This document shows, piece by piece, positions 21,053 to 30,606 of a DNA stretch of 64,000 nt. The stretch is from Anodontia alba. Its lineage: Eukaryota > Mollusca > Bivalvia > Lucinida > Lucinidae. Location: the NCBI GenBank assembly GCA_964016985.1, contig OZ024833.1:58541463-58605462 (forward strand). The letters are read 5' to 3'. The notes under the pieces were generated by a model, which worked only from the letters and a program-made list of their open reading frames with translations, was not told the DNA's origin and did no database searches. The position numbers were made by a program, and so were the translations under genes. Position 1 is the stretch's first letter. Every line of letters begins with the position of its first letter.

Positions 21053-21409
21053 CAGTCGAACTTTGATGGCTCGAACCCCTTTGGGACCATGAAAATTTGT
21101 TCGAGACAGCGGTAGTTCGAGCCTTGGAAGGTTACTAATAGTGCCACACCAGGAGGCACAATGGATATAATTGTGGGATATCTTTTCGGTGTTCTATATT
21201 TTAAATGTATGTTGTGTGTACTCATTAGAATCACCTCATAGAGGCAATTCTAATGAGTACACACAGCATACATTTACAAGATAAAAGAAGAAAATCTCCC
21301 TAAATTATCCGTATATCGTATTTGGAGGAAATCCCTGCGGACTCAAGAACGTGTTCAACTCATCCATGATAAATGAGCCATCGGGGTTCGAGCCATTGAA
21401 GTTCTACTG
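21053..21409. mobile_element. pogo/Tigger-like MITE with TA target site, split by M2
   Basis: Starts CAGTCGAACTTTGATGGCTC and ends GAGCCATTGAAGTTCTACTG, flanked by TA. Terminal repeats continue into CGAACCCC/GGGGTTCG. An M2 hairpin (21190-21290) interrupts it. Confidence 0.65.
21190..21290. repeat. M2 hairpin MITE inside a TA-flanked MITE
   Basis: Arms AAATGTATGTTGTGTGTACT and AGTACACACAGCATACATTT, centre AATCACCTCATAGAGGCAATT. Confidence 0.7.
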
Positions 21410-21484
21410 TAATTACCACACATACCCTTATAAACACACAGTCAAGCAATTTTGTAGTCTTCAAATTACAGCTCGTGTACTTTT

Positions 21485-21600
21485 ATCTGCTTCTTTTATA
21501 AAAGCATAATATGTTATTTGTACTCATTTGAATTGCCTTGACAAGTCAAAGCAATTCAAATGAGTACCAACAACATATGCTTTTATAAGGATAATCAGAA
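21485..21600. repeat. M2-variant hairpin MITE
   Basis: GTACTCATTTGAATTGCCTT / AAGCAATTCAAATGAGTACC arms, between TATAAAAGCATA and TATGCTTTTATA. Confidence 0.65.
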
Positions 21601-21622
21601 AAAATATCGAATAAGTATCATT

Positions 21623-21812
21623 AATGCTTAGCACTCTGGGTAAAATTTTCAGCAGACAACATTTTGAAATATTTTTCTTATTCTTCTCAGAAAACAGGAT
21701 ATGACATTTCACAGTTTGCATGAAATGTCAAATCCTGTTTTCTGGGAAAAATAAGAAAAATATCATCAATTTGTTGTCTGCTGAAAATGCTCAGAGAGTG
21801 GTAAAGGTTAAA
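21623..21812. repeat. M3 hairpin MITE
   Basis: AATGCTTAGCACTCTGGGTA to CTCAGAGAGTGGTAAAGGTT, followed by TTAA. Core GACATTTCACAGTTTGCATG AAATGTC. Confidence 0.7.
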
Positions 21813-21973
21813 TAACCATCTCATAAATCATCTTCTTATCTTTCTTTATAGTCCATATCAGGTAGATATTTTACAAGTTGTTCCAATAATTTTGAAAATC
21901 CTAAGCGCACCATGCGGTAATTAGGTCGAAAAACAGTAAGTATTTTGAAAGAGAAAAGTTCTAATTAACATAC

Positions 21974-22076
21974 CCTGTCTCCATTTCCTATATAGACATA
22001 GATTGCCCCACCCACTCGAATGTTATCCTTCTCTTTCTTATGATACATAGGACAAGCTACCACCAGATCATCATAT
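21974..22076 (-). CDS. Integrin alpha, exon for the rest of blade 5
   Basis: A 103-bp exon encoding YDDLVVACPMYHKKEKDNIR then GGAIYVYIGNGDR. YDDLVVA completes the cation loop DLNNDT of the upstream exon, and GGAIYVY is the outer strand of the blade. The acceptor is TTTACAG; the donor is AGG|GTATGT. Its first base completes a codon from 23937-24150 and it ends in phase 0. Confidence 0.93.
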
Positions 22077-22117
22077 CTGTAAAATAATATACAAATATTA
22101 AAAATCTATCATATACA

Positions 22118-22302
22118 CCGGAACCTCTCATAAGACTGGTAATTATAAGATGGTTTCAGATATGAAACAGTTTAAATGTGGACCCAAAAAGTCTTGTATC
22201 CAAACAAAAAGTCTGGTATCCATACAAAAAGTCTTGTATCCAAACATGGTTTTTGTTTTGGATTCCAGCAAATGTGTTATTAAAGAGGTTGTAGTGTACC
22301 TA
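22118..22302. repeat. M7-related MITE with short tandem insert
   Basis: Ends ACCGGAACCTCTCATAAGAC and TTAAAGAGGTTGTAGTGTAC parallel M7. Inside is a threefold ~22-bp repeat, AAAAAGTCTTGTATCCAAAC (22186-22248). Confidence 0.55.
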
Positions 22303-22729
22303 TAAATAATATGATGCACAAAATGGGAAAAAGGCTTTTACGCCATGTGCTAACAGTGACAGTCCAGATAACTGTGGGCATCTGTGCAGTGTGATCTGGA
22401 CATTCTCTGTTCATTGATATATACTCCAATATCTATTGATTCTGTAAGCCATCAACGGCCCTGATCAGCCTGCACATTTGCACAGGCTGATCAGGACCTT
22501 CCTTGATTGCAAACAGCATATGGGCCATTTTCACACGTTGCACATCACATGTTTATCAAACAGTTAAAGTTCTTACTGCCAGTCAGATCAGCTAAGAGTC
22601 TCAATTTTTCCAGAGCCATATCACACCTTCTCAATTTTGAGGCTTGGTTCATGTTGACATTATGATGTCAGTGTGACATACATTATGTTCCTGCATCTAA
22701 AACTGCACCAAATGGACATTAATGACAAA
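22303..22729. other. Intron, weak relics only
   Basis: 22380-22510 contains a decayed inverted pair (CAGCCTGCACATTTGCACAG; GCTGATCAGGACC) like that near 5450 and 41010. No exon seen. Confidence 0.35.
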
Positions 22730-22733
22730 TTAA

Positions 22734-22938
22734 CCCTGGTCCTGCTGATCTTGGACATACCCTGCCTTTGCAAACAGTGTAGATTCAGATCAGTTGGCTT
22801 CTAAGAAGCCAACTGATCTGGATCTGCACTTTTTGTCATTCAGCATGTGAATTTCTATCAACAATCTGGATCAAGTAATCTGATTGGCTGAAAATTTGAA
22901 GTGGGCATGGCATCTTAATTTATTCAGCATGACAAAGG
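22734..22938. mobile_element. M4-B MITE with TTAA target duplication
   Basis: TTAA at 22730-22733 and 22939-22942. Begins CCCTGGTCCTGCTGATCTTG and ends TTCAGCATGACAAAGG. Centre CAGTTGGCTTCTAAGAAGCC AACTG. The right half carries GTGGGCATGGCATCTTAATT, a family marker. Confidence 0.7.
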
Positions 22939-23177
22939 TTAAAATGAGTCACTTCAAGCAACAAGGTATCTTCGAACATGTGCAAATGCCTAGATTCATA
23001 ATAATTCCTTGCATATGCAAAGTCCCATCCGCGCATTTGCTCTCCATTGATATATTCTATAGCATCAAATGATTCTGTTAGTGGACAGTGTAGGCCTTTG
23101 ATGTCTGCATATGTCTGAAGACGTGTTTCTGCATGGCGCAACTCAAATGATAAAACATACCAGTTTCGACAAAATAT

Positions 23178-23664
23178 AGGCTTTCAAGTGCCCTCCATCA
23201 GAAAAGTAGGGATAAAGTAGGTCACAAAATTTTGAAAAATAGGGCAAAAGTAAGAATTTCAATCATGGAAAGTAAGGATAGTAGGGATTTACTGAGTGTT
23301 GTCAGACTTAGAAAAAGATATAATAAGAAAACGAAATATTCTCTGAACAATAACACTACAATACCATGGAAAGGAAATACCAAAATAAATGTTCCAAAAA
23401 AGGAGTTACAACTAAGTAAAAATATTTTATAAACTTTTGCATCATGGCTGCTCAGAATAAGTTGATCTGATTTTTACAAATTCTGAGCGAGCATAGCGAG
23501 CGATATAAAAAATTACAATTTATGGTCACTTTAAACATTTTTGGACTAAAAAGTAGGGATAGTAGGGCATTTTCAGAAAAAAAGTAGGGAAAAGAATGAG
23601 CACAAAAAAAAAAAAAAAAAAAAAGTAGGGAAAAGTAGGAAAAGTACAACCTGCTTGAAAGCCT
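23178..23664. mobile_element. Putative small DNA element with AGGCTTTCAAG ends
   Basis: Eleven-base inverted ends AGGCTTTCAAG and CTTGAAAGCCT bound 487 bp. Both sub-ends repeat GTAGGGATA/AAGTAGGGAAAAG motifs. The centre has GCGAGCATAGCGAGCG. Flanks AAAATAT and AAAATAG could be a decayed duplication. Confidence 0.45.
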
Positions 23665-23669
23665 GAAAA

Positions 23670-23760
23670 TAGTACTCATTTGTAGTGCCTTGGCAAAGCA
23701 CTTCCAATGAGTACCCAAAACATATGGTTTTGTGGATATGACAAAAATGTCCATACTTTT
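23670..23760. repeat. M2 hairpin MITE, partial
   Basis: GTACTCATTTGTAGTGCCTT / GCACTTCCAATGAGTACCCA arms; the outer left arm is missing, possibly removed by the adjacent insertion ending at 23664. Confidence 0.5.
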
Positions 23761-23936
23761 TGGCTCAGAAAAATGCAAAATAATGGAAACAGTCTGATCA
23801 GGGTCTCCACTGTTTACCAAGTACTTTGTGAAACAAATGCAGAGAAAACAAAATTCAGGCAAAAACGTATGAAGTAAAGAGTTCAACTTTTAAAGATATT
23901 TATCACAATTTACCATAATTTAGGGTAATTACTTAC

Positions 23937-24150
23937 GTATCATTATTGAGATCCAGAGCTATGAGATCTTGGCCAAAACCTGAGAAAGCAAGATCGCCTG
24001 AGATTAACTGTGACTTCTCATATTTGAGTAGATTACCGCTGTTCATCTCTGTGAACATTACAACTTGTCCCTCCACCTCACTCCGTGGAGCTCCGGCTAC
24101 GTAATACGAGAATCCTGTGCTGTCAAATTTTCCACCAACCACAGAATAAC
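23937..24150 (-). CDS. Integrin alpha, exon for blade 4 and start of blade 5
   Basis: A 214-bp exon: GYSVVGGKFDSTGFSYYVAG then APRSEVEGQVVMF, then FSGFGQDLIALDLNNDT. Two FG-GAP cores are visible (GYSV...VAGAP and GFGQDL...DLNND). The acceptor is TTTTCAG and the donor is ATAC|GTAAGT. It starts with two bases finishing a Gly codon and ends with two bases of a Thr codon. Confidence 0.93.
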
Positions 24151-24253
24151 CTGAAAATGAAAAATGAATAATGTGTAATGTATGAAATGGGACCTTATGC
24201 TATTTTCTAATAAGCAAAAGCCCAGATTAGCCTTATGTTATATCAAAACACTG

Positions 24254-24500
24254 TAAGTTTGTTTGGTTTGGAGTTTACCTCGCACGTCAACACTATTAAG
24301 GTCATATCGAGCCTGTCATTTTACCTGACCACACTTTCCTTGGCAGGCTTAGTCCTCTGAGCTGTTAATCAGTATTGTGCACAATCTTTCACTAAAAACT
24401 GACAACAGCCTTTCTTGAATCAGCAGAAGGGAGAGAATGACCATAGAAAATATTTCATGATAAATCTCCACAAAAGACTTGCCAAAACCAGTGGGAAAGC
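24254..24500 (-). mobile_element. S1 SINE, old copy
   Basis: GTTTGGAGTTTACCTCGCAC, ...GGCTTAGTCCTCTGAGC, ACTGACAACAGCCTTTCTTG and GAAAATATTTCATGATAAAT follow S1 order. The tRNA head is lost after CTCCACAAAAGACTTGCC. Confidence 0.65.
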
Positions 24501-24714
24501 ATTGTAAGACCAAGCCCCGATGTTATAAAACTTTTTTTCATGCTCAACTGAGCTGAGCATGAACTTTATCCTATTACTAAATGTCGAACTATGTACATAC
24601 TGTATATTTTTTCTTGCTAAACATAGCTGAGCATGAAAATTTCTCTGCTAATAAATATGAAAATGCCAACAATATCATTGGCATTTTCAAAATAAAAGAG
24701 GCATCTATAAAAAT

Positions 24715-24815
24715 ATTTTTCTTATTTCTCCACAAAAATGTATGTTGCGGCTACACAATGAGGCACTTCTATTGAGCACCCACAACATATGTTTTTGTGG
24801 AGAAAAGTAAGAAAA
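24715..24815. repeat. M2 hairpin MITE
   Basis: TTCTTATTTCTCCACAAAAA and GAGGCACTTCTATTGAGCAC ... TTTTTGTGGAGAAAAGTAAG; loop shortened. Followed by a fragment (24890-24960) with the S2-like tail AGGTTTAACGATGCATC. Confidence 0.6.
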
Positions 24816-25254
24816 GGAGTAACAGTGTTTTCAGAGAAAACAGATGTCCCCCACCCCCACTGTGAATTTCTAGTTTTTCTATTGCTGTGTGACCTTGATG
24901 ATGATGAAGAATCAAGGTTTAACGATGCATCTACCCATGAGGGTCATTTGCGTCAAAATGGTGTATTAACTTGGTTTGGTATTGAAACAGATATACGGAA
25001 ATGGTAAGACATGTTGTGACCTTGAAAATTAGTCAGTACTTTTTGGCTGAATTACTGTAGCCGAGCTAAGGCAATGAATGCACAAGTAGATCCTGTTGGG
25101 CCTTCACAGACTGCATATGGCATAGGGCCCTTTTTTCACTTGCTGACATAAAATGTTGGATATAATAAACCATATTTGATCTAATTATTGCACATATCCC
25201 AATAAGCGCAGTCAACAATTTTGTAGTCTTTAGATTATAGCCATGTATTTTTAT

Positions 25255-25350
25255 CTGCTTCTTTATAAAAGTATATGTTATTGGTACAAGTCAAGGCAAT
25301 TCAAATGAGTACCAACAACATACGCTTTTATAGACTTATTGAGAAAATTC
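25255..25350. repeat. M2-variant hairpin MITE, decayed
   Basis: TATAAAAGTATATGTTATTG and AATTCAAATGAGTACCAACA ... CGCTTTTATA. Confidence 0.5.
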
Positions 25351-25413
25351 AACTGAGTATCCACAAAATATGCTTTTAAAAAGAAAATCAGAAAAAATAT
25401 CACATAAGCATCA

Positions 25414-25658
25414 TTTTTTTTTTTTTTTTTTTTTTTTGATTTGGGTTTTACGGCCCTTTCAAGAATATTTCACTTATATCGAGCCGATCGTTCATCGAAG
25501 GTGGGCGAAAACCGGAGAACCCGGAGAAAAACCACCTGACCATCCGTAAGCAGAACTTGGCTTTCCCACATATGACCCGAGCGAGGCTCGAACCACAGCG
25601 GTGAGAAACCTAATGGATTAAGAGTCAACTCTCTTATCCACTAGGCTACGGGGGCCCG
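25414..25658 (-). mobile_element. S3 tRNA-derived SINE with poly-A tail
   Basis: Flanked by CACATAAGCATCA (25401-25413 and 25660-25672). On the minus strand it begins CGGGCCCCCGTAGCCTAGTG (tRNA-like box A region), has box B GGCTCGAACC-type sequence as GAGCCTCGCTCGGG..., and ends in about 25 A residues. The body includes GGTTTTTCTCCGGGTTCTCC. It is the only SINE here with a long poly-A tail. Confidence 0.75.
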
Positions 25659-25963
25659 TCACATAAGCATCATAAACCTATCATGGTCCATTCCTCATCT
25701 TTTTCTAAAGTGTGTCCTTATTAGGTGGATATTTTACAAGTTTTTTTTTGTAGTTATTTTGAAAAACCTAACCACACAATGCAGTAATTCAGTTCAATAC
25801 GGTACATAGATTTATTTTCTCAGTAGGACCCCATAATGCTGAAAACCTTAGCACCACCCAACAATCCTACTGCTATTCAAATTCACCTGGGCCTAGTAAT
25901 TCAAAGCATTGTTGGCTTAACAAGCTTGTTAGTCAAAATCTTAACTGTTCCAATAAGTACAAT

Positions 25964-27098
25964 CTTGGATCATCAAAGCCAAGAAACAAACAAGAAGAAG
26001 AAGAGGCAAGAATAGTCATTCATGGACAGATAAAGTCAGAAGGGAAGGATGTTATCTATGGTTTCACTGATGGCTCCTGCAGGGGGAATCCTGGCCCTTG
26101 TGGAGCAGGTGCATGCTTGTTTCTGCCAAATGAGGAGAGAGTCGACCTCAGGCAACCTGTTTCCGGAAGATCTTCGATTCTCCTTGGTGAATTAGTAGCC
26201 ATCAATATAGCTTTGGAAAGTATAAAGTTGGAAATGGAAAGACTACCAATACAGAAAATTATGCTGTTTTCAGACTCTCAGTCTGCAGTGGGAATTCTTA
26301 CTCTGGGTTGGGAAAATACATCACACAAAGCTGTAATACTTGAAATTAAACAAACCCTGGACATTCTGAAATCCCAAAATGTAAGCATTGAATTAAACTG
26401 GACCCCTGGTCATGCAGACATAGCTGGTAATGAAATTGCTGATAAGCTGGCCAAAGAAGCTGCAGAAGAAGCAGAGAATATGCCAGAAATGGTAACTCCT
26501 CTCACTTCCATTGACATCAAAAAGGCAGTGAAAGACTCTTGCAAGATAAAGTGGCAGAAAAGATAGGATGTTTCACAGACAGGAAGACACATGTTTGATT
26601 TCCAGCCATCAGTTACAGCTAAAAAGAAAACTGGAGGAAGCATCACAACACAGCGAATTAAATCTCAACTTAGAACGGGATACTGCTACCTCAATGGATA
26701 TTTGCACTCTGTAGGAATGAAGGATTCACCTCTCTGTACCTGCGGTGAGCCTGAGAGTGTTAAACATTACATCTAGGATTGTGAGCAGTATGTGGAGACC
26801 AGAGAGACATTGAAGGCGAGGCTGTTCTATGGCACTGGCAGTAGTCAATTCTCCTGTAAACTGTTCCTTGAGGTGAAGATGAAAGACGAATTCCAGGAAT
26901 GCAGCGAGATCATTAATGAAGTCTTTGAAGAGTACATCAAAAGCACAAAAAGATTCAAAATTCATGTATAAATTTTCATACAACCGAACCTGACACACAT
27001 GTCCAACTAATGTACCTGCGAGTTTTTACCTTGACAGTTTTACTGGAGAGCCCAATCTACAAGAGTGATAATTCGGCCAAAAGGCCGACAACAACAAC
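25964..27098 (+). mobile_element. 5'-truncated LINE carrying an RNase H domain
   Basis: A 7-bp target duplication GTACAAT (25957-25963, 27099-27105) bounds 1.1 kb that ends in GACAACAACAAC, a simple-repeat 3' tail of the sort used by some non-LTR elements. Only the C-terminal coding part was copied. It sits inside an M1 MITE. Confidence 0.8.
26046..26970 (+). pseudogene. LINE RNase H domain plus C-terminal zinc knuckle, two nonsense codons
   Basis: The frame reads GKDVIYGFTDGSCRGNPGPC, LGELVAINIALES, LFSDSQSAVGIL and WTPGHADIAGNEIADKLAKE. These carry the RNase H acidic residues (D in FTDGS, E in GELVA, D in FSDSQ, D in EIADK) and the catalytic-loop His. Downstream, RTGYCYLNGYLHS...CTCGEPESVKHYI.DC is the Cys/His motif found after RNase H in I- or Jockey-type LINEs. 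Frame is kept throughout but TAG stops occur at 26564-26566 and 26774-26776. Inactive remnant. Confidence 0.85.
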
Positions 27099-27160
27099 GT
27101 ACAATATCTAATTCACAGGTAATTTTGCTGAAAACATATTTGCGTATATGTCATATTTAA

Positions 27161-27510
27161 AGGCTCCATATTCCTCAAAAATAGACATTTTATTATCCAA
27201 GAAAGGTTTAATAAATTGATAAATGGTACATTCATAAAATGTGACATCTATCAGCCTGTAAAATTTCAGTTAGTCTCTTGTTCTTGAAATGAAATGATTT
27301 TTTTTCCATATCTCTGAATTAATGTTGCCAACATTAATTCATAGATACTATAAAAAAATCATTTCATTTTTGATCCTGTTCAAAAATGAGAGACTGACTA
27401 AACTTTACAGGCTGTCAGCTACCACATTTTTTGATCGAATTAATACCATATATCAATTGATTAAACCTTTCTTGGATAAAAAATATCTATTTTTGAGGAA
27501 TATGGAGCCT
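27161..27510. mobile_element. 350-bp full-length palindromic MITE at TTAA
   Basis: TTAA at 27157-27160 and 27511-27514. Ends AGGCTCCATATTCCTCAAAA and TTTTGAGGAATATGGAGCCT match perfectly. The inverse pairing continues to the centre (TTAATGTTGCCAACATTAA). Confidence 0.8.
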
Positions 27511-27566
27511 TTAATGATCTAAGTTTTAACAATAAACTAACGGCATTGTTAGTTTTGATTGACTGA

Positions 27567-27842
27567 TTGATTGTGTTGGGGTTTAACGACATGTCAACCC
27601 TTTTGTGTCGTCTCCCAGAGAAAGGGAGAAAAGAGATAGAAGAGAGAGTAGAGGGATGAAAGAGAGGGACAGGGAAGAAAGAGGAACAGGAATGAAAGTG
27701 AAGAAACAGAAGAAATAAAAACATTCCCCCTCTACCCTTACCCCTACAAGGATAGCAGGCCTTGCCCAACTGTAAGCCAATATCAGTTGGACGCCCCCGT
27801 GATGTAAGATACACAGCACCTTCGCACCACCCCACCACCCCC
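27567..27842 (-). mobile_element. S2-type SINE, near full length, inside M1
   Basis: GATTGTGTTGGGGTTTAACG to CCACCCCACCACCCC. Target duplication TGTTAGTTTTGA (about 27548-27559 and 27843-27854) lies in the M1 arm. GAGGGTC has been lost from the start compared with 18467-18750. Confidence 0.75.
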
Positions 27843-27912
27843 TGTTAGTTTTGAACAACTGGGCCCAGGCTAATGACGAGAGTGTCATAGCTCCAGAAAA
27901 GATGAGTACCGT

Positions 27913-28123
27913 ATTAACCCTAAGTATTGGGGCACCTTATCTACTTACCATACTTGTCCTAAAATCTGAAATAGCCCATTCTACTATCTCTTAATGTGTC
28001 TAAAATATTGCTGTATATATGGCAAACAGTACAGATCCTGATCAGATGCCCCATTCTGCAGCATCTGGTCTGGGTCTACACTGTTTGAAAAGGCCTATCT
28101 GTACCAATACATAGGGTTATTAT
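27913..28123. repeat. M4-D MITE
   Basis: TTAACCCTAAGTATTGGGGC at the left and CAATACATAGGGTTA at the right. Centre GATGCCCCATTCTGCAGCATC inside GGCAAACAGTACAGATCC/GGGTCTACACTGTTTG. Confidence 0.65.
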
Positions 28124-28144
28124 GGCATCATGATAAGGATTATT

Positions 28145-28250
28145 CTTATTTCTACATGAAAGATGTGTATATTTATTAGAAGTGCCTCAGCAAGGCGATT
28201 CTAACGAGTACCCACAACATAATTATGTTTTTGTGGAGAAATAAGATAAT
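28145..28250. repeat. M2 hairpin MITE, decayed
   Basis: ATTCTTATTTCTACATGAAA and AACGAGTACCCACAACATAA ... GTGGAGAAATAAGA; centre TGCCTCAGCAAGGCG. Confidence 0.55.
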
Positions 28251-28603
28251 CAATACTTTTTGACTGAAAAAAAAAAAAAAAATGCTTTATTTGGAGCTAA
28301 GAATGCTGCAGCACTGTGGGCTTAGTGGATCAGTTGAGTTGAGATTTAACATCCCTGTCAACAATTTTTAAGTCCTGGCAAGCCATGGCTTACAAATCTG
28401 TGGGACTTTTACCCAACCTGGGGCTTGGGGTAGAATTCATCTCATGACAGTGTGTCCTTGCACAAAGCCTCTATCAAAGTCTTATCTTATCACTCTCTCA
28501 AAATCATAGTAAGAATTACCAAAATCCCATTGATGGGAAGTTAAAACATTCACAGTCTCAAAGTCATCGACCAACTCCTGATGATGGGATGCTAAAACAT
28601 TAA

Positions 28604-29325
28604 AACTTAGCATGCTAAGGGCAAATTGAACAGACTACAAACTGATGATATTTTTCTTATTTTTCTCAGAACACTGGCTTTGATATATTATGCAAATTGT
28701 CTCCAAACACAATTTGCATGAAATGTCAATTCCTACTTTCTGGGAAGTAGGAATAAATATTTCTGTCATCTCCAAGGGAGACATCATATATCATATCATA
28801 ATTGGATTTTTGATTAACGTGCAGCTACAGGGGCAACATCCACAACAGTGGGCCCCCTTCCAGATAGCTGCTTTGCTGCATGCATGGCAGATCTCACAAC
28901 AGATCTCCACATATTTCTATCATGAGGGTTGATAGCTGAGAGCTTCCACTCTCTGCAATCCCTCTCTATCAGCTGCTTCCATGTCATCTTGGGCTTCCCA
29001 GGCCCAAGTTTTCCCTCAATCTGTATGTGAAAGGCTGTCTTGACTGCACCATTGGAGCGTTCCACGTCCACACCAGCGGAGCCTTCTCTCTTTCAGAATG
29101 CGGTCCAGATCCTCAATGCCACGCACGCAAGTAGTTCATTGGATCTGGTGGTGACGTCTTGCGGCCTGACATTGCAGATCTGTCTGATCATTGCCCTGTT
29201 ATTCCGCTGCAGACATTGGAGGTTTGGACAATTTGCATGAAATGTCAATTCCTACTTCCTGTGGGCAGAAGGAATAAATATTTCGGAATGTTGTCTGTTG
29301 AAATTTTTACATAGCATGCTAAACA
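28604..29325. repeat. M3 MITE split by a LINE fragment
   Basis: Left half ends GGAATAAATATTTCTG at 28765. The right half starts again at 29229 with CAATTTGCATGAAATGTCAA and ends ATAGCATGCTAAACATTAA. About 56 bp of M3 is present on both sides of the insert. Confidence 0.75.
28766..29228 (-). mobile_element. 3' fragment of the RTE/CFDP2-like LINE
   Basis: On the minus strand it encodes ERSNGAVKTAFHIQIEGKLG and TWKQLIERDCREWKLSAINP, matching the C-terminus of the LINE at 53556-56790. The stop is followed by TTAATCAAAAATCC and an ATGATATGATATATGATG tail. Both copies share the junction ...GTTAATCAAAAATC. It is 5' truncated and noncoding. Confidence 0.85.
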
Positions 29326-29328
29326 TTA

Positions 29329-29500
29329 AATCAGTAATCATTGCAAAAAAGGGTATTTTTCACTTATAAAATCAGTAATCATGGCCCAGACAGGTATTTT
29401 TTCACTTATAAAATCAGTAATAATGGCCCCAAAAAGTTTGTATTTTTTCCACTTATAAAATCAGTAATCATGGCCCAAAAAAGTATATTTTCACTTATAC
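29329..29500. repeat. ~45-bp tandem repeat abutting a splice donor
   Basis: Four units of AAATCAGTAATCATGGCCC ... TTTTCACTTATA. The last unit runs into the donor of the 29505-29615 exon (minus strand GTAAGTATAAGTGAAAA). Confidence 0.75.
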
Positions 29501-29504
29501 TTAC

Positions 29505-29615
29505 CCAGCATTGAGAGAGTGGCTACAGGTGGGCTGGGATTATCACTCTCAGTTGTTGGGCTTTTATACCACCTTTTCAAACCCAAGGGAGAAATATCCA
29601 TTTCTGATACCATAC
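29505..29615 (-). CDS. Integrin alpha, exon between blades 3 and 4
   Basis: A 111-bp exon: MVSEMDISPLGLKRWYKSPT then TESDNPSPPVATLSML. This is the variable loop linking blade 3 (LGSPG...DWRG) to GYSVVGG of blade 4. It carries an Asn/Ser/Pro-rich insertion before LSMLG. The acceptor is TTTGCAG; the donor is CTGG|GTAAGT. Gly codons are split at both ends. Confidence 0.9.
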
Positions 29616-29620
29616 CTGCA

Positions 29621-29690
29621 AACAATAATAATAATAATAACAATAATAAAATGATAATAATAACAACAAAAATATTAATAATACCATAAT
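29621..29690. repeat. (AAT)n-type microsatellite next to an acceptor
   Basis: AATAATAATAATAATAAC and related units lie immediately upstream (minus sense) of the TTTGCAG acceptor, supplying a T-rich tract. Confidence 0.85.
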
Positions 29691-29764
29691 AACCCTAAGT
29701 ATACCAACAGACAGGCTTGAGCAAATAGTGTCTGATCACATAGGTCTAGATAAGAGTGGGTATC

Positions 29765-29890
29765 AGATAAATAGTTTTCTTATTTCACAACAAAAACATA
29801 TGTTGTGGGTACTCATTAGAAGTGCCTCGCAGAGACGCTTATAATGAGTACCATAACATATGTTTTTGTTGTGAAATAAGAAAAATATAG
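29765..29890. repeat. M2 hairpin MITE inside an M4-D relic
   Basis: TTCTTATTTCACAACAAAAA ... GTACTCATTAGAAGTGCCTC with inverse GAGTACCATAACATATGTTT. Outer M4-D sequence spans roughly 29686-30052 (CCCTAAGTATACC; CCCAATACTCAGAG). Confidence 0.65.
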
Positions 29891-30041
29891 ATACTTTTAT
29901 GTTGAAATAAAGGCCTTATCAAGAGCTATGGATCAGGGTCTACACTATTTGCCACAAATATTTCAAAAACACCAACAGGTAGTAAACAGGTAGACTTGTT
30001 CAAATCTTAGTAGTATGGTAAGGAGTTTGGTTGTCCCAATA

Positions 30042-30606
30042 CTCAGAGTAATGACGGTAATAATATGGAAAATGCTCTGAAATTGTGAATACTTTATTCC
30101 ATACTGATATTATTGAATGATCTGGTCCTCTGGGACTATTGGGCTCAAAAATTATACAGTCGACTCTCGTTATCTCGAATTCCAAGGGATTCTCTGATAT
30201 ACTTTGCAACATCCGTGTCTTGACATATCAGATTTGCAGAATTGAGGAAAAAATAAATCAAACAACCACATTTCACAAATGAATATGTAATTTGACTCCT
30301 GAAGTAAGACATATATTGAAAATATTGTGGAAAAGAGGAGAAATTGCTCCTTAGGAGCAATTTCTCCTCTTTTCCACAATATTTTGTTACCTGTTGTTAG
30401 ATTTCCAGGTTTAAACAGGGACTAGATTTTCACTTTGACATAAGTAGTTATTCGAGATAAGAGAAGCTGAGATAATGGGAGTCAACTGTACTTAGAGTAA
30501 ACATGGTAATAATATGGAAAATGCTCTAAAATTGTGAACACTTTATTCCATACTGATATTATTGAATGTTCTTGTCCTCTAGGACTATTGGGCTCAAAAA
30601 ATTATA
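30042..30606. repeat. ~115-bp direct duplication flanking a pogo-like MITE
   Basis: 30042-30157 and 30490-30606 are near-identical, both with ATATGGAAAATGCTCT and GACTATTGGGCTCAAAAA. Period is about 449 bp, with the TA-flanked MITE (30157-30488) between them. Confidence 0.75.
30157..30488. mobile_element. pogo/Tigger-like MITE at TA
   Basis: CAGTCGACTCTCGTTATCTC to TGAGATAATGGGAGTCAACTG-type end, flanked by TA. It holds a perfect inner hairpin, GAGGAGAAATTGCTCCTTAG GAGCAATTTCTCCTC (about 30325-30385). Confidence 0.65.

Larger units (their letters stand above)
25887..27867. repeat. M1 MITE split by three later insertions
   Basis: Left end CCTGGGCCTAGTAATTCAAA, right end GTTTTGAACAACTGGGCCC. 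The interior is interrupted by an RNase H LINE end (25964-27098), a 350-bp palindrome (27161-27510) and an S2 SINE (27567-27842). Confidence 0.8.

Noticed and set aside
23232..23432. 66-codon plus-strand frame
   Set aside because: Low-complexity basic peptide inside a putative mobile element; no domain or splice support.
26117..26566. RNase H protein as a host gene
   Set aside because: It is 5' truncated, has nonsense codons, a simple-repeat tail and a 7-bp target duplication, so it is a LINE remnant.
27461..27888. 125- and 101-codon minus-strand frames
   Set aside because: Both lie in the S2 SINE; the same peptides appear at 18481-18798.
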